59,712 nt of DNA from a bacterium (GTDB lineage: Bacteria; Planctomycetota; UBA1135; GCA-002686595): NCBI GenBank assembly GCA_024228395.1, contig JAAETM010000436.1:1-59712 (forward strand), in the 5' to 3' direction. Made by a program: the position numbers and the translations under genes. The notes beneath the pieces are model-generated. The model did no database searches. It was not told the origin of the DNA and saw nothing but the letters and a program-made list of their open reading frames with translations. Shown here piece by piece: positions 42,345 through 50,528 of this stretch (its first letter is position 1; each line of letters begins with the position of its first letter).

Positions 42345-45229
42345 TGAGGCTTCTCTTCTCTCTGGCTTGCGCCGCAATCCTGACCGTCGGCGCCTTGCGC
42401 GCCGAGGATCTGGTCGTGCGCGCAGGAACCATTCATCCCTGCGGGGGTGAGGAAGTTCTGACAGGTGGCGCAGCCATTTGGATTCAGGACGGCAAAATCA
42501 TGGCTGTTGGTAAGGAGGTCAAACCTCCTTTCGGCACCCGCGAGATGGACTTCGGACCTTCCGCTGTGATTGCTCCGGGTCTCGTGGCCACCCAATCGAA
42601 TTATGGTCCAGGTGGGAATGATGCCCGTGCGGCAGCCCCTTTCGTCAGGGCTATCGATGGCTTCGACCCCTACGCCAAGTACAACTCTGCCCTGCGCTCG
42701 GGAGTCACCAGTGTCTACTTGGCCCCGGGTTCTGGTGAAAGGTTGATCACGGGCCAAGGTGCCGTCGTCAAATTGGCGGGCAAGGATCGGACCAGCCGAA
42801 TCCTAAGCAGTAGCACCGGTATCTCCGGATCCATCTCATCGGGTGCGCGTTATGCGCCCGGATTTTGGGAACCGCGTTTGCCCGCCACGGTTGACGTGGG
42901 TTTGGGATTTGAGAACCGACAGTTCCCGCGCACGGTCATGGGTGCGGTTGTAGCTCTACGCGAGCTTGTGGCTTTTGCCGCGGGCGAAAGCGAATACTCT
43001 GAGGAGTATGGCGCCGCCACCGGACAAGCTCTTGGTGAGCTTATCCGAGACAAGGCCGTTTGGCGCATGCGCGTCAAAACGGATGAAGAAGTCTCGGCCA
43101 TGATCGAGCTGTTCGATTCCACCGGCGTTGCGTTGGTCCTCGAAGGCCTCGAATTGGCCCCCGACAGTGCAGCTCGCTTGGCAGCTGCCGGGCGCAAGGT
43201 GATCTACCGCGTGTCTCAGCCCAGTCTTTCGAACCATGGCAAGGATGCGGACAAGGAACGTCCCGACGCAACCGTGGCCGCCGGCCTAGCCAAGGCTGGT
43301 GTACCCTTTGCTATCCAGAGCTGGTCGCCGACCAGCCTGCGCTTCGCAGCTGCCCTCGCCATGCGCGGTGGTTTGGATTCGGACAGCGCATTAGAAGCGA
43401 TCACCTTTCAGGCTGCCGATGCGATGCAAGTCGCAAACCGCATCGGTTCCTTGAAGGCGGGTTTGGATGCCGACATTGTTGTCTACAACGGCGCTCCGAT
43501 GGATGTGTCGTCCAGTGTGCTCGTCACTCTGGTTGATGGCGAGGTCGCCTTTGATGCTGAGGATGTCGCGCGCCGCATGAACGACAAGGCCGCCAGCGAT
43601 GACGGCCCCTACGCGAATATGGATCCCCGCGGGATCTTGCCTCGCACCGCCACCGTGCTGTCCGTCGAGGAGTTGCACTTGGGCAACGGAGAAGTTCTCG
43701 CTCCTGGCGAAGTGCTCATGCAATACGGTCGCATCCTTGAGGTGGGTCGTAGCGTCAGTCGTCCCGCAGGCTCACGGGTCTTGACCGGTTTCGCCGCCAT
43801 GCCTGGAATCGTCGACGTTCTCGGCCACTTGGGCATGGAAGGTCAAACACCGCGCATTTCAAAGTCCTTCGACATGCGTCGCATGATCGAGCCGGGTGAT
43901 CGCGTTGACCGCGAGGTTGCGTTGGCTGGCATCACGACGGTCAACATGACCGCCAGCAACCAACCCCAGCAAACCACCACCATGATCTATAAGCCCGCAG
44001 GCATGGATGTGGAACGCATGGTGGTCCGCGGACGTGGAAGCCTTCTTCTGGGTTGGCCTAGCAGCTCGACCGTTGGTCTGCTGAGCAAGGAAAAGGAATA
44101 CTCCAAGAAGTGGGTGGAATACGCTAAGAAACAAAAGGAGTGGGAGAGCAAGCCCAAAGAGTCCAGCGAGGAAGTAAAGGAAGAGGACGACGACGAAGAA
44201 GAGGAAGAGGAAGAGGAAGAGGCCAAGGAAGAGGACTCAAAGAAGAAGAAGAAGAAGAAGAAGAAGAAGAGCAAGAAGCGTCCCGAAGCCATAGCGGTCA
44301 CCGGAACCTTTGAGGGCGAAGTAACCCTTGGGGGCAGTGATGCGAGCAAGGCTCGCTTGCGCATCCTTGAAGTGGAAGATGGTTCTCTGCAAGGAACCCT
44401 ACGAACCGCAGATTATCCGGATCTTGTCTACTTGGAAGGCTCTCGCGATGGTTATGACATCGTGCTCGATGCGCAAACCACCGAAGGTGGCATGCGATTG
44501 GCCCTCGAACTGAATTATACAGACAACGAGGTCGAGAAGCCCTACTTGGAAGGCAGGCGCCTGTTCCGTGGGGTCACCGACGAATTCTCTCTGACCCGCA
44601 AGTCAACGGATTATCCGATGGCGAAGCGACCCGTGCCCGAGGTGCAAGAGGAGAAGAAGGCCGAAAAGGGCAAGCCCTCGCCGCCCAGCACCGACCCCTT
44701 GCTTGATATGTTGCGCGATGCGCGCACCGGTAAAGCATCGATCTTCGTCAGGGTGGATCGTCAGGATTACATACGTGGTTGCGTGGATGCATTTGAAGCT
44801 TCCGGTATCAAGCCAGTTCTGGTTTCTGCATCCGAACTACCAGCTGTTGCCAGTGCCGTTCGCGGCCGCATCGCTGGAGTGATTCTCGTCGGTTCCGCGG
44901 TTTCGACCCGCAACAGCGGCCTAGTTACCCATAACCGCTACGCTGCCCTGCAGGCCGCTGGTATTCCGGTGGCATTCGCCAGCTTTGCAGAAGAAGGCGC
45001 AGCTGGCCTCATGGATGTGGCGACTTATGCGGCAGTCCGAGGCTGGAACCCCCAGGGTGCACTGCGCGCCTTGACTGCGGATGCTGCCAGCATCCTTTCC
45101 TTGTCCGATTCAGTTGGATCCATGAAAGCTGGCTGCGGCGCAGATGTCTTGCTGCTCGATGGTCCGCCCCTTGTACCCAGTACCCGCATCCTCAATGTGT
45201 GGGTCAACGGCCGGGAGGTGCAGCGTTGA
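42344..45229 (+). CDS. Double amidohydrolase-like secreted protein 5 with poly-Glu/poly-Lys linker
   Basis: 961 residues: signal peptide MRLLFSLACAAILTVGALRA, a first amidohydrolase-like unit (~20-405: GGAAIWIQDGKIMAVGKEVK, RSGVTSVYLAPGSGERLITG, GSLKAGLDADIVVYNGAPMD) and a second (~430-961: LAPGEVLMQYGRILEVGRSV, GITTVNMTASNQPQQT, VGSMKAGCGADVLLLDGPPL, VWVNGREV). Both lack HxH (GLVATQSNYG and GIVDVLGHLG). The second unit is interrupted at ~585-740 by an acidic run (EEDDDEEEEEEEEE), a run of ten Lys, and a small beta domain (AVTGTFEGEVTLGGSDASKA). It is a natural fusion of two array units. The first unit overlaps the upstream stop by one base. Confidence 0.87.
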   Translation: MRLLFSLACAAILTVGALRAEDLVVRAGTIHPCGGEEVLTGGAAIWIQDGKIMAVGKEVKPPFGTREMDFGPSAVIAPGLVATQSNYGPGGNDARAAAPFVRAIDGFDPYAKYNSALRSGVTSVYLAPGSGERLITGQGAVVKLAGKDRTSRILSSSTGISGSISSGARYAPGFWEPRLPATVDVGLGFENRQFPRTVMGAVVALRELVAFAAGESEYSEEYGAATGQALGELIRDKAVWRMRVKTDEEVSAMIELFDSTGVALVLEGLELAPDSAARLAAAGRKVIYRVSQPSLSNHGKDADKERPDATVAAGLAKAGVPFAIQSWSPTSLRFAAALAMRGGLDSDSALEAITFQAADAMQVANRIGSLKAGLDADIVVYNGAPMDVSSSVLVTLVDGEVAFDAEDVARRMNDKAASDDGPYANMDPRGILPRTATVLSVEELHLGNGEVLAPGEVLMQYGRILEVGRSVSRPAGSRVLTGFAAMPGIVDVLGHLGMEGQTPRISKSFDMRRMIEPGDRVDREVALAGITTVNMTASNQPQQTTTMIYKPAGMDVERMVVRGRGSLLLGWPSSSTVGLLSKEKEYSKKWVEYAKKQKEWESKPKESSEEVKEEDDDEEEEEEEEEAKEEDSKKKKKKKKKKSKKRPEAIAVTGTFEGEVTLGGSDASKARLRILEVEDGSLQGTLRTADYPDLVYLEGSRDGYDIVLDAQTTEGGMRLALELNYTDNEVEKPYLEGRRLFRGVTDEFSLTRKSTDYPMAKRPVPEVQEEKKAEKGKPSPPSTDPLLDMLRDARTGKASIFVRVDRQDYIRGCVDAFEASGIKPVLVSASELPAVASAVRGRIAGVILVGSAVSTRNSGLVTHNRYAALQAAGIPVAFASFAEEGAAGLMDVATYAAVRGWNPQGALRALTADAASILSLSDSVGSMKAGCGADVLLLDGPPLVPSTRILNVWVNGREVQR
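44160..44280 (+). repeat. Trinucleotide GAA/GAG and AAG repeats encoding Glu and Lys runs
   Basis: Within the double-unit gene, repeated GAA/GAG codons (Glu run) are followed by ten consecutive AAG codons (Lys run). It is a slippage-prone microsatellite in which changes of whole triplets keep the frame. Confidence 0.8.
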
Positions 45230-45315
45230 AGCACCTTCTGACCTCTTTCTTGCAGTCCCGAACGCAAACCGACCGGGGAGGCTTTCTGCCTTCCGGCTTG
45301 CCCCAGGTGAAACCC

Positions 45316-46647
45316 ATGAAGCACACCCTACGAGCTGCTGTGGCGCTGCTTGCCCTTGTGGCATGGCACAGTCCGGCAGCCGCCCAAACCAAAAGCCTTG
45401 AGCTGGAAGCTCCCGACAAAATTGGTGGCGTGGAGCCTGGCGCAGTCGGAGGTGTGGGCCTTGCTATCATCTCCAAGAAGATCGTGCTGGCCGAATGGAA
45501 TGGACGCGATGTCCTTAACAACGGTGTGATCCTGGTCAAGGATAGCAAGATCCAGGCGGTAGGTACCCGCGCCAAGGTCATTATCCCCGCCGAGTACCAC
45601 ATCATGGATGTGGGCAATCGTTGGGTCATGCCTGGCCTGGTTGAGATGCACAACCACGTGGCGGGTCGCTTTGGCCTGAACGACACGGTGTTCCTCGCAA
45701 ACCCGGGCTTGCGCGCTTCCGCCGACGTGGAGCCGGGCAACCAGCTGACCAAGATGGGTTTGGCGGGTGGAGTCACCACCGTGCTCTACATCCCCGGTTC
45801 CGGAACGAACGTTGGAGGCCAGGGCGTGTTGTTGCGCACAGGTTTCGACACCTACGAGCGCTGCGAAATCCGCAACCCCGGTTCGTTGAAACTGGCCCAG
45901 GCTGGAAACCCTGAGCGCTGGCTCATGCGCCCGGGCCGTACCTTGATGAACTACAACACGCGCGCCACCTTCAAAAAGGGTGTCGCGTACGCGAAGACCT
46001 GGGAAGCTTTTGAGAAGGACGGTGGCGTGAAGCCGCGCGTCAATCCCCAGTGGGAGATCTTCCGCCACTTGCGCAAGCGCGAGGTGCACATCTCTACGCA
46101 CACTCAGATGTATCAGGTTGTGCTGATGACGATCACGTTGGTTCATGATGAGTTGGGTTTGCCCTTTTTCATCGACCACGGAACGTTCGACACTTGGCGC
46201 CTGGCTGGCGAAGCTGAGAAGCGCGAAATTTTTGGCGTGCTTGGCCCGCGTAATGTGGATCCGCCCAACCAGGGCATGATTCGCTGGACGGGATCTTCCC
46301 CCGAACGCATGCAGGGCGTGGCTGCTGGTTACCAAAGTCAGGGATTCACGCGCATCGGATTCAACACCGACTCTCCTGTGATTCCCCAAGAAGAACTTCA
46401 GCTTCAGGCTGCCATTGCCGTGCGCTATGGCCTGATGGATGAGGAAATGGTCAGCCTGCGCGGCTTGACGATCGTTCCGGCGATGGCCGGTGGTATCGGA
46501 GACCGCGTTGGAAGCCTCGAAGTGGGCAAGGACGCCGACATCTTGATCACCACCGGAAGCATCACAGATCCCCGGCACTCGGTTGAAATGATCTTTCAGC
46601 TAGGTGAAGTCGTATACAACCCCCAAGAAGAAGGCCGTCGCTGGTAG
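45316..46647 (+). CDS. Secreted amidohydrolase 6 with intact metal-binding motif (candidate active member)
   Basis: 443 residues from ATG 45316, which starts a signal peptide (MKHTLRAAVALLALVAWHSP to AAAQ); an earlier frame start at 45199 overlaps the previous gene and is unlikely. It keeps the full set of expected ligands: PGLVEMHNHVAGRFG (His112 and His114), HTQMYQVVLM, FFIDHGTFDTW and the C-terminal Asp in IGFNTDSPVIPQEE. Family marks GGVTTVLYIPGSGTNVGGQG and DRVGSLEVGKDADILITTGS are clear. It is thus the only array member predicted to bind metal and hydrolyse an amide, cyclic amide or related bond; the substrate is unknown. It is separated from the previous gene by 86 bases and from the next by 22. 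Confidence 0.9.
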   Translation: MKHTLRAAVALLALVAWHSPAAAQTKSLELEAPDKIGGVEPGAVGGVGLAIISKKIVLAEWNGRDVLNNGVILVKDSKIQAVGTRAKVIIPAEYHIMDVGNRWVMPGLVEMHNHVAGRFGLNDTVFLANPGLRASADVEPGNQLTKMGLAGGVTTVLYIPGSGTNVGGQGVLLRTGFDTYERCEIRNPGSLKLAQAGNPERWLMRPGRTLMNYNTRATFKKGVAYAKTWEAFEKDGGVKPRVNPQWEIFRHLRKREVHISTHTQMYQVVLMTITLVHDELGLPFFIDHGTFDTWRLAGEAEKREIFGVLGPRNVDPPNQGMIRWTGSSPERMQGVAAGYQSQGFTRIGFNTDSPVIPQEELQLQAAIAVRYGLMDEEMVSLRGLTIVPAMAGGIGDRVGSLEVGKDADILITTGSITDPRHSVEMIFQLGEVVYNPQEEGRRW

Positions 46648-46669
46648 GCCCTGAGCCAAAGGACAAACA

Positions 46670-47911
46670 ATGCGCTTCCTAGCACTACTCCTAACCCTCG
46701 GATTCCTCTGCGGAATATCGCAGGCAGGTGATCTCCTGGCAATCCGAGCCAAAACGGTCTACACCGGATCTGGCGAGGTTCTGAACCATGCCGTGATTCT
46801 GGTCGATGATGGCAAGATTGTCACCATTGGTGAAGACCTTCCCATCGAGCGTGGTATCCCCGTCCTTGAGCTCGACGACAATCAGGTCGTTGTGCCCGGA
46901 TTCGTTCAGGCGTACACCCGATTGGGCAGTACTACCAGGGGCCGCAATGGTACCGATCCCCAACTGATCGCCAGTGCCGGTTTCTATCCGACTTCGACCC
47001 TGAAGCAGTTTGGCGAAGCCGGCATTGTGCTTGCGGGTTACTATCCTGCAGGTCGTGGCATGCCGGGCCAAGCCAGCGCGATGCGGCCGCTTCCTGCGGA
47101 CGGAACAACCTTCGTGGCGAAGGCATCTACCTATGTGAAGCTGATCACAAGCTCTTCAAAGAGTGAGAAGGATCGCATTCGATCCATCTACGAAGAGATC
47201 GAGAAGTTCAAAACCAAAGCCGAGAAGCACAAGTCCAAGTACGACAAGGCCAAGGAAAAAGCCGACAAGGCTGCCAAGAAAGAAAAGGACAAGGCCAAGA
47301 AGAAGGCGATCCTCGACAAGGTTGGCAAGTTCACAGCGTTGAAGCCCAACTCGAAAGAGCAAGCCTTCATCGATATGGAGTCCGGCAAGCTTCCGGCTCT
47401 GGTTTCCATTGGAAACGCGGGAACGTTTCTTCACTTCAAGGATGCCCTCGGCGAGAAAGCGTTGAGTTACTCCCTTCGTATGCCCATCTCCCTGGAAAGC
47501 GACTTTGCCAACGTCAAGGATGACGTCGGCAAGGCTGGCCTTCGCGTGGTGATGGATCCCACCATCAGCGTGAACCCCGGTACTCGCCAGCAACGCAATT
47601 TGCCCAACGAATTCGTCAAGGCAGGAGCCAGGCTGGTGCTCATCCCGCGGAGCGATTCCTCCTCCGGCGCTCAAAATTGGCGCAAGGATGTGGTCAATCT
47701 GATCAAGGCCGGACTCGACGAGCAAGTGGCCCTGAGCGCCATGACTCTGGAGCCCGCAAACCTACTCGGCATGGGGGAAACCCATGGTAGCTTGGAGGCT
47801 GGCAAGGTTGCTGACCTTCTCATCCTCAGTGGAAAGCCCTTCGAGCCAGCTTCTGAAATCGAGGCGGTGATGGTTGACGGAACATTCGTGCACGGTGAGG
47901 CAGGACTATGA
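46670..47911 (+). CDS. Amidohydrolase-like secreted protein 7 (degenerate active site)
   Basis: 413 residues with a good Shine-Dalgarno site (AAAGGA) and signal peptide MRFLALLLTLGFLCGISQAG. The shared block is present as AGIVLAGYYPAGRGMPGQAS and the end as HGSLEAGKVADLLILSGKPF then VMVDGTFV. The metal motif reads PGFVQAYTRLG, without His. A Lys-rich coiled-coil insertion occupies ~160-220 (IEEIEKFKTKAE-type, then KAAKKEKDKAKKKA). The stop overlaps the next start as ATGA, so it is coupled to gene 8. Confidence 0.85.
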   Translation: MRFLALLLTLGFLCGISQAGDLLAIRAKTVYTGSGEVLNHAVILVDDGKIVTIGEDLPIERGIPVLELDDNQVVVPGFVQAYTRLGSTTRGRNGTDPQLIASAGFYPTSTLKQFGEAGIVLAGYYPAGRGMPGQASAMRPLPADGTTFVAKASTYVKLITSSSKSEKDRIRSIYEEIEKFKTKAEKHKSKYDKAKEKADKAAKKEKDKAKKKAILDKVGKFTALKPNSKEQAFIDMESGKLPALVSIGNAGTFLHFKDALGEKALSYSLRMPISLESDFANVKDDVGKAGLRVVMDPTISVNPGTRQQRNLPNEFVKAGARLVLIPRSDSSSGAQNWRKDVVNLIKAGLDEQVALSAMTLEPANLLGMGETHGSLEAGKVADLLILSGKPFEPASEIEAVMVDGTFVHGEAGL

Positions 47912-49344
47912 AAGCAACGATTCAAAACAGCTGGCTTTATGCCGCACTCATCCTAGGCCTTGGTCTTTCTATCCTGGGAACCGCAACCGCGGACCCGATC
48001 TTTGAGCCTTCCCCGCTGACGTCTGGGGACGACGACAAGAAGGAAGACGCCGAAGAAGAAGCGGAAGAAGAAGAGGACAAGACCCGCTGGTATGCCATTG
48101 TGGGTGGCGATATTTTTCCAGGCACCGGGGCGATTCTTCGGAACGCTACCATGCTCTGCAAGGACGGCAAGATCGTCGAAATCGGCTATGACGTTTGGAT
48201 TCCCGAGGACGCGGAAACCCTGGACGCCACCGGGCACCGCGTGTACCCGGGTATCGTAGCTATTGCCTCCAGCGGTCTTTTCGGCGGGGGAAGTGATCTG
48301 GCCAATAGCGTGGACCCCTTTTCCCAGGGCATGTTGCTCGGCTTGGCCAGTGGCATCACAAGCGCGGTTCAAGGGGCCGAGATTGCCAAGCTCAAGCGCG
48401 GCTCCATCGAAGACCTGGTCATGGGGTCGAACTTCTTCCAGACCATGCGCTACCGATCTTCGGTGCCTTCGGCCAAACAGGAGTTACGCAAGAAACTAGA
48501 TGCTGCGGCTGAATTCCTGCGGACCCTGCGTGCTTGGCGCGCAGATCGCAGCAAGGACAAGGGCAAGGAACCCAAGGGGTCTGGCATTGACAAAGGATTG
48601 GTCGCCATCCTGGCAGGCGAGAAGCGTGCCATCTTCCGCGAGGACAACCGCGCAGGTCTTCTAGACATCGCCAACCTATCGATCCATTATGGTTTCCGCC
48701 CGGTGATTCAGGGTGCACGCGAAGCTTGGACCGTCGCTGACGCTCTCGGTCGCGCTGGAGCCACCGTGATCATCACACCCCGGGATCGTCGCGCCAAAGA
48801 TGAGCGCCTCGTCACCGAAGGTGGTAGCAGCATTGAGAACGCCAGGATCCTCCATGAACATGGCGTCCATGTCGCGATTCGCTCCATCGGTTCGGGAAAC
48901 AACACCATGGGTGGCATAGCTGGTCGTGACGTGGTCCACCTACCCATTTCGGCATCCTTTGCCGTGCGTGGAGGATTGCCGGAACAAGCAGCCTTGGACG
49001 GCATCACCATCATCCCTGCACGCCTGACCGGCGTGGGTCACCGCGTCGGAAGCCTCGAAGTGGGCAAGGACGCAGATTGCATCATCACGGATGGCGACCT
49101 GCTGAACTATGCGACCTTCGTACAGTGGGCTGTTGTGGACGGAACCATGGTCTACGACAAGCAAGCTGAGATGTATTACGCGCATATTCGCCCTCGCCCC
49201 GAGGATCAGCTCGCCCCTGAAGAGAGGGTAGATGCCGGTGAGGAGGTAGAGGTCGAGGAAGAGGGCGACGCTGGCGAAGGTGCTTCCAATGAGGAAGAAT
49301 CGGAAGAGTCCAGCGAGGACAAAGAGGAATCCAAGGAAGACTGA
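47908..49344 (+). CDS. Amidohydrolase-like secreted protein 8 (degenerate active site, acidic tail)
   Basis: 478 residues; hydrophobic N-terminus LYAALILGLGLSILGTATA is a signal peptide, followed by an acidic run (DDDKKEDAEEEAEEEEDK). The family fold is read from NATMLCKDGKIVEIGYDVWI, SFAVRGGLPEQAALDGITII and HRVGSLEVGKDADCIITDGD then AVVDGTMVYDKQ. The metal motif is lost (PGIVAIASSGLFGG). The last ~50 residues are very acidic (EEVEVEEEGDAGEGASNEEE and more), complementary to the Lys-rich insertions of other members. It is the last gene of the array, followed by a strong hairpin. Confidence 0.85.
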   Translation: MKATIQNSWLYAALILGLGLSILGTATADPIFEPSPLTSGDDDKKEDAEEEAEEEEDKTRWYAIVGGDIFPGTGAILRNATMLCKDGKIVEIGYDVWIPEDAETLDATGHRVYPGIVAIASSGLFGGGSDLANSVDPFSQGMLLGLASGITSAVQGAEIAKLKRGSIEDLVMGSNFFQTMRYRSSVPSAKQELRKKLDAAAEFLRTLRAWRADRSKDKGKEPKGSGIDKGLVAILAGEKRAIFREDNRAGLLDIANLSIHYGFRPVIQGAREAWTVADALGRAGATVIITPRDRRAKDERLVTEGGSSIENARILHEHGVHVAIRSIGSGNNTMGGIAGRDVVHLPISASFAVRGGLPEQAALDGITIIPARLTGVGHRVGSLEVGKDADCIITDGDLLNYATFVQWAVVDGTMVYDKQAEMYYAHIRPRPEDQLAPEERVDAGEEVEVEEEGDAGEGASNEEESEESSEDKEESKED

Positions 49345-49367
49345 TCTTTCTCCAAAAGCGATTTGTG

Positions 49368-49399
49368 CGCGAGACAGGCTCCCAGGAGCCTGTCTCGCG
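49368..49399 (+). terminator. Terminator hairpin of the amidohydrolase array
   Basis: CGCGAGACAGGCTCC pairs perfectly over 15 bases with GGAGCCTGTCTCGCG; two loop bases force at least the last pair open. It lies 24 bases after the last array stop. There is no long T-run. Confidence 0.75.
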
Positions 49400-49435
49400 T
49401 TATGATTGGGCTTCGCCACCCCGCAACTCCTCTAC

Positions 49436-50506
49436 ATGGTCCTGAAACACATCATGAGTACCCTGGGCGACAGCCCCAGGGATGCTCGCAACCTCAATTT
49501 GGATGAGGCATGCCGTGCATTTGCGTCCATTTTGAGCGGTGAAGAGAGCGATATTTTGGTGGCAACCTTCCTGACCACCATGCGCTGGAAGGGGGTGACC
49601 GAGGAAGAGTTGGCAGGGTTTGCCTTGGCAGCGCGGGCCGTTGCCGACATACCCTGTGAGGGCGTCCCAGATCTCCTGTGCGTCAGCGCGGCCCTCGATG
49701 GTCAGGTGGATTACCCACCCCTGGATGCAGCTGCTGGCCTGATCGCAGCGGGGGCGGGACAAAAGGTACTGTTGCTTTCAGACAAGGGAACCCCGCCTCG
49801 ACGCGGATTGACCGCCGCCCACATCCTGAGCGAATTGGGCACCTCCATGACCTGGGACCCGCGCGAAGCCGAAACATGGGTGGACAAGGTGGGATTCGCA
49901 GTCCTTTCTGTTTCTGGCGTGCTCCCGGCTCTGGTCTCCCTACGTCGAGTACGTGGAGGCATGCTGTTACGTTCACCGCTTGCAACCATCGAAAAATTGC
50001 TCGCTCCACCTTCTGCGAACGTCCTGCTGGGAGCGCACCACGGTCCCGTTTTGGGCGCCGCGATCGAGGTGGTCAAGCGCCTTCAACACCCCCGAGGAAT
50101 CGTACTCCAGGGAAAGGGTGGCGGCGTCATTCCATATGTGCGCAGGCGAACCAAGGGCATTGAGCTGAGCGAGGGTTACTTGGCCCGATTGACCGTTGAT
50201 CCTGCCGACTTTGGACTTCATTGCAACCAAGAACCCGAATTGCCCATGTACGGCCCGCCCGACGATGGTCTCGGGCCAGAGGACAATGAGGCGCTAGTTC
50301 GGGCAGCGGGCACGGAAACCCAGACCGTGTTTGCTGGGGAACAAGGGCCTGCTCGCAATGCTGCGTTGCTTGGAGCCGGACTCATGCTCAAGTCGACCCG
50401 CAAAGCCATGACCTTGGCCGACGGTGTCTCCATGGCCACCGAATCCTTGGACAGTGGCGCGGCCACGGCAGTGCTAAGGCGTCTGCGTGAGGTGAGTGGC
50501 TCCTAG
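49436..50506 (+). CDS. TrpD2-like (anthranilate phosphoribosyltransferase superfamily) protein
   Basis: About 356 residues from ATG 49436 (ATG 49454 also possible). The N-terminal helical domain (LNLDEACRAFASILSGEESD, ILVATFLTTMRWKGVTEEEL) and the C-terminal end (GEQGPARNAALLGAGLMLKS then GAATAVLRRLREV) are typical of the TrpD/nucleoside-phosphorylase fold. The PRPP-binding glycine loop (GTGGD) of true TrpD is absent, replaced by CVSAALDGQVDYPPLDAAAG, which fits the TrpD2/YbiB branch reported to bind nucleic acid. It is therefore probably not a tryptophan enzyme. It lies directly upstream of ppx/gppA (22 bases) in the same direction. Confidence 0.75.
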   Translation: MVLKHIMSTLGDSPRDARNLNLDEACRAFASILSGEESDILVATFLTTMRWKGVTEEELAGFALAARAVADIPCEGVPDLLCVSAALDGQVDYPPLDAAAGLIAAGAGQKVLLLSDKGTPPRRGLTAAHILSELGTSMTWDPREAETWVDKVGFAVLSVSGVLPALVSLRRVRGGMLLRSPLATIEKLLAPPSANVLLGAHHGPVLGAAIEVVKRLQHPRGIVLQGKGGGVIPYVRRRTKGIELSEGYLARLTVDPADFGLHCNQEPELPMYGPPDDGLGPEDNEALVRAAGTETQTVFAGEQGPARNAALLGAGLMLKSTRKAMTLADGVSMATESLDSGAATAVLRRLREVSGS

Positions 50507-50528
50507 GGGACACCATTCATTCACCCCG

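Noticed and set aside
46648-46669. Treating the amidohydrolase genes as one prophage or genomic island
   Set aside because: No integrase, tRNA, terminal repeats or compositional break is visible around 36.9-49.3 kb; it reads as a native operon.
49436-50506. Calling this gene trpD (tryptophan biosynthesis)
   Set aside because: The glycine-rich PRPP-binding loop is missing and no other trp gene is near; the TrpD2-like branch fits better.
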